Assembly (NCBI GenBank): GCA_030151825.1
Contig: JASLCP010000025.1
Location: 1 to 35,404 of the forward strand
From: Candidatus Saccharimonadales bacterium
GTDB lineage: Bacteria > Patescibacteriota > Saccharimonadia > Saccharimonadales > Saccharimonadaceae
Length of the DNA stretch: 35,404 nt
Direction: 5' to 3'
Shown: positions 33,171-35,404 of the stretch, piece after piece
How the letters are laid out: each line of letters begins with the position of its first letter
Numbering within the stretch: position 1 is the first letter of the stretch
The notes under the pieces: model-generated
What the model saw: the letters and a program-made list of their open reading frames with translations, nothing else
Databases searched by the model: none
What the model was told of the DNA's origin: nothing
Position numbers and translations under genes: made by a program

Positions 33171-33806
33171 ATGCATCAACTGAATGACCTTATTGTTTCT
33201 CTTGGGCTCGGCGGTATTATTACAGTTATCTTTATCGAAAGCGCCTTTCCGTTTGGTTTTTTCCTCCCCGGTGACACACTCCTCTTTACCGCAGGTCTCT
33301 TGGCGGCAAAAGGCCATTTTTCGGTCGTGTTGGCCATGCTCTTTATTTTTCTTAGTAACTTTGCCGGTGTCACGATCGGCTACTGGATGGGACGCGGGCT
33401 TGGTAAACGGTATGTCAAGGACGAGCGCAAAATCTTATTCCGCCAAGATTATGTCGATAAGGCCCAAGAGTTCTACAAAAAGCATGGCGGCAAAGCGATT
33501 ATCTTTGGTCGCTTTATTCCTGCTGTTCGATCATTTGTGCCGATTGTTGCTGGTGTCGCCAATATGCACTACCGTACATTGATGTTTTATAACGCCATCG
33601 GAGCGGTTCTTTGGACGGTCAGCGTCACATTACTTGGCTTTTATGCAGGCCACTGGCTCGAGGCGCGCGGAGTCAATGTCGATATGTTGATTTTACCGAT
33701 TATTGCGTTCATCATTATCGTGTCACTACTTGGTCCGTTCATCCATTCACTCACCAATCCAGACGTCCGCAAAAAACTGCTCCGTAAACTCAAATTCAAA
33801 AGGTAA
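33171..33806 (+). CDS. DedA-family membrane protein
   Basis: The 211-residue protein matches the DedA (SNARE-associated/VTT) family: the re-entrant loop segment FPFGFFLPGDTLLFTAGLLA near the start and the hallmark GRFIPAVRSFVPIVAGVANM in the middle, with about four to five helices. DedA proteins act in lipid recycling (undecaprenyl phosphate or phosphatidylethanolamine flipping) and proton-motive-force upkeep. The start at 33171 is set by the -10 box 9 bases upstream. It ends immediately beside the convergent methyltransferase stop. Confidence 0.9.
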   Translation: MHQLNDLIVSLGLGGIITVIFIESAFPFGFFLPGDTLLFTAGLLAAKGHFSVVLAMLFIFLSNFAGVTIGYWMGRGLGKRYVKDERKILFRQDYVDKAQEFYKKHGGKAIIFGRFIPAVRSFVPIVAGVANMHYRTLMFYNAIGAVLWTVSVTLLGFYAGHWLEARGVNVDMLILPIIAFIIIVSLLGPFIHSLTNPDVRKKLLRKLKFKR

Positions 33807-34373
33807 TTATTCGCTATCGTTCCAACATTTCAGCACATAGGCTGGTGGGAGATTACGATATTCTCGACCGGTCGTCACATACTGAAAAAAGTGATCGAAA
33901 AAGCGCTTTTTAAGAAGAGTATACTGAAACGTTACAAAGACACCATTCGGATGCAGCACGCGCGTCGTCGCTTCGATAATCGCCCGTGATACCTGCGTTG
34001 GCAATGCCGCAAATGGCAGTCCCGATACGACACAATCAACCTGACGACCGTACAGATATTGTCCCAGAATCGCCTCAATGTTTTCGGCCGAATCATGAAC
34101 AACAATCACCGAATCATCATCCTGATACATCGTCTGCAGGCGACGATAAAATACCACGTTCTGTTCGACAAGCACCACACGTGCACGTGGTGATTTGCGC
34201 GCAACAATTTCACGCGTAAATACACCCGTTCCGGGTCCATATTCAACGATTACCTGCGCCCATTCAACCGACGCCGCGTCAGCCATGCGACGTGCCAAAA
34301 ATCGTGAGCTGGGCGTCACAGCGCCAACGGTTCGAATATGTTTGATATACTGCGCCAAAAACAGGCGCCGCAT
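33807..34373 (-). CDS. SAM-dependent methyltransferase (phospholipid N-methyltransferase-like)
   Basis: The 188-residue protein has the PmtA-like class I methyltransferase pattern: FLAQYIKHIRTVGAVTPSSRFLARRM at the N-terminus, SAM motif I VEYGPGTGVFTREI, motif II LVEQNVVFYRRL and VVSGLPFAALP in place of motif IV. The family methylates phosphatidylethanolamine, or in relatives, rRNA adenine. The start overlaps the UvrA stop as TAATG, so it is co-transcribed with uvrA. Confidence 0.8.
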   Translation of the reverse strand: MRRLFLAQYIKHIRTVGAVTPSSRFLARRMADAASVEWAQVIVEYGPGTGVFTREIVARKSPRARVVLVEQNVVFYRRLQTMYQDDDSVIVVHDSAENIEAILGQYLYGRQVDCVVSGLPFAALPTQVSRAIIEATTRVLHPNGVFVTFQYTLLKKRFFDHFFQYVTTGREYRNLPPAYVLKCWNDSE

Positions 34374-35404
34374 TAGTTACCGCCAAGCAGCGGCTTAAGA
34401 TACGCGCCGGTAAATGATCGTGCTACTTTGGCGACTTCTTCTGGTGTACCTTCGGCAACCACCGTGCCACCACCCAGTCCACCTTCGGGTCCCATATCAA
34501 TCACATGGTCGGCTGTTTTAATCACATCCAAGTTGTGCTCGATAATCACCATACTATTGCCACCCTCAACCAGTCGCTGCAAAATCCCCAACAGTCGTTT
34601 GACGTCAGCGCTGTGAAGCCCCGTCGTCGGCTCGTCTAGAATGTAGATTGTCTTGCCGGTACTGCGGCGCGACAGTTCGCTAGCGAGTTTGATTCGCTGG
34701 GCCTCGCCACCACTAAAGGTTGTCGCTGGCTGACCCAAGCGAATATATCCCAACCCGACTTCAACCAACGTCGTCAGTTTACGCTCGATTGTCGGAACAT
34801 TTTCAAAGAATTGCGCGGCTTGTTCAACCGTCATTTCCAACACGTCACTAATCGTCTTGTCTTTATATTTAATCTCGAGTGCCTCGCGGTTATAACGCTT
34901 GCCGTGACAGACATCACACGTCACATAGACATCGGGCAAAAAGTGCATTTCAATCTTGATGACGCCATCACCCTGACAATTTTCGCAGCGACCACCTTTG
35001 ACATTAAAGCTAAAGCGCCCCGCTTTGTAGCCACGAATATTTGCTTCGGGCGTACTGGCAAATAGCTCGCGAATGGGCGTAAAGACACCGGTATAGGTCG
35101 CCGGGTTCGACCGTGGCGTGCGGCCGATCGCTGACTGGTCAATTACAATTGCTTTATCGAGCTGATCTATACCTTCAATGTTTTCGTGCGCACCCGGAAC
35201 AGCTTGCGAACGATGAAGTCGTGCCGATAATTCTTTGGCCAAAATGTCGTTTACTAATGTCGATTTGCCCGATCCACTTACACCGCTAACGACCGTCATG
35301 ACGCCAAGCGGAAACGCGACATCGATATCCTTTAGGTTATTTTCGCGTGCGCCACGAATAATCAAGCGACGATCCTTCTGGACGACTCGACGCTTTTTGG
35401 GGAC
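34373..35404 (-). CDS. uvrA: Excinuclease ABC subunit UvrA, C-terminal part (5' end outside window)
   Basis: The last 343 residues of UvrA are visible; the frame runs past the window edge, so the start is missing. Seen in order: second Walker A (VSGVSGSGKSTLVNDI), the zinc finger (CENCQGDG ... CDVCHG with its four Cys), the signature FSGGEAQRIKLA, Walker B IYILDEPTTGLH and the switch His in VIIEHNLDVI. UvrA recognises damaged DNA and loads UvrB; UvrC from this window completes incision. Its stop overlaps the next methyltransferase start by one base. Confidence 0.97.
   Translation of the reverse strand, partial: VPKKRRVVQKDRRLIIRGARENNLKDIDVAFPLGVMTVVSGVSGSGKSTLVNDILAKELSARLHRSQAVPGAHENIEGIDQLDKAIVIDQSAIGRTPRSNPATYTGVFTPIRELFASTPEANIRGYKAGRFSFNVKGGRCENCQGDGVIKIEMHFLPDVYVTCDVCHGKRYNREALEIKYKDKTISDVLEMTVEQAAQFFENVPTIERKLTTLVEVGLGYIRLGQPATTFSGGEAQRIKLASELSRRSTGKTIYILDEPTTGLHSADVKRLLGILQRLVEGGNSMVIIEHNLDVIKTADHVIDMGPEGGLGGGTVVAEGTPEEVAKVARSFTGAYLKPLLGGN

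Noticed and set aside
1..35404. Alternative genetic code (TGA as Gly, as in Gracilibacteria/SR1)
   Set aside because: Genes end at TGA at their family lengths (for example the holin-like gene and the 55-residue frame), and no conserved protein is interrupted by in-frame TGA.
1..35404. CRISPR array, tRNA, rRNA, insertion sequence or integrase
   Set aside because: No regularly spaced repeats, no cloverleaf-like stretch and no transposase or recombinase motif was seen on either strand.

Overview
The window looks like a piece of a Candidate Phyla Radiation genome, most likely Candidatus Saccharibacteria (TM7). The grounds are the tight packing (no gap above about 225 bases), the short UvrC, a membrane-anchored family 5 solute-binding protein beside secG, a large DEAH-box helicase, several proteins whose closest recalled relatives are actinobacterial (MpaB/DUF2236 oxygenase, class F-like sortase, LLM flavoprotein), and a base composition that looks near 48-50% G+C. 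This assignment is recall and inference, not a database match. All reading frames work with the standard bacterial code; nothing suggests TGA recoding.

Layout. 1-7959 (all minus): a cut-off type IV pilin-like protein; solute-binding protein, SecG and a holin-like membrane protein; PepP; UvrC; an alpha/beta hydrolase; and a VIT/CCC1 transporter. 8086-13226: an Erm/RsmA-type methyltransferase, a uracil-DNA-glycosylase-fold protein, an MpaB-like oxygenase, a YhgE/ABC-2-like membrane protein, a TrmH/SpoU RNA methyltransferase and a coiled-coil protein behind a perfect palindrome. 13377-17105: a redox island, with a plus-strand pair (FAD oxidoreductase, DUF488) facing a minus-strand operon (ArsR regulator, LLM flavin oxidoreductase, F420/NADP-type reductase); the ArsR promoter carries a 26-base near-perfect palindrome. 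17181-24721: CDF transporter, DUF1697, small membrane proteins, a GltS-phosphatase-DUF454 operon, an HdeD-like protein, an AlkA-type glycosylase and TrhO. 24823-29494: an accessory-looking plus-strand stretch with a strong promoter, a family 2 glycosyltransferase, a 55-residue membrane protein, a sortase, three tandem hairpins, an ABC exporter and a 120-residue orphan protein. 29507-35404: DEAH helicase, ribosomal protein L25/CTC, DedA, a SAM methyltransferase and the C-terminal third of UvrA.

Genes that work together: UvrA and UvrC (nucleotide excision repair), with the AlkA-type and UDG-type proteins as further DNA repair; ArsR, LLM and reductase as one regulated redox unit; glycosyltransferase, small membrane protein and sortase as a probable cell-surface unit.

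The most striking window-wide pattern is in gene starts. At about fifteen transcription-unit heads a -10 hexamer (TATAAT, TATACT, TATGCT and similar) lies only 6-9 bases before the start codon, which predicts leaderless mRNAs. The genes of the 24.9-29.4 kb stretch instead have longer leaders and Shine-Dalgarno sequences. This pattern also decided several start codons, which were moved inward from the longest open frames.
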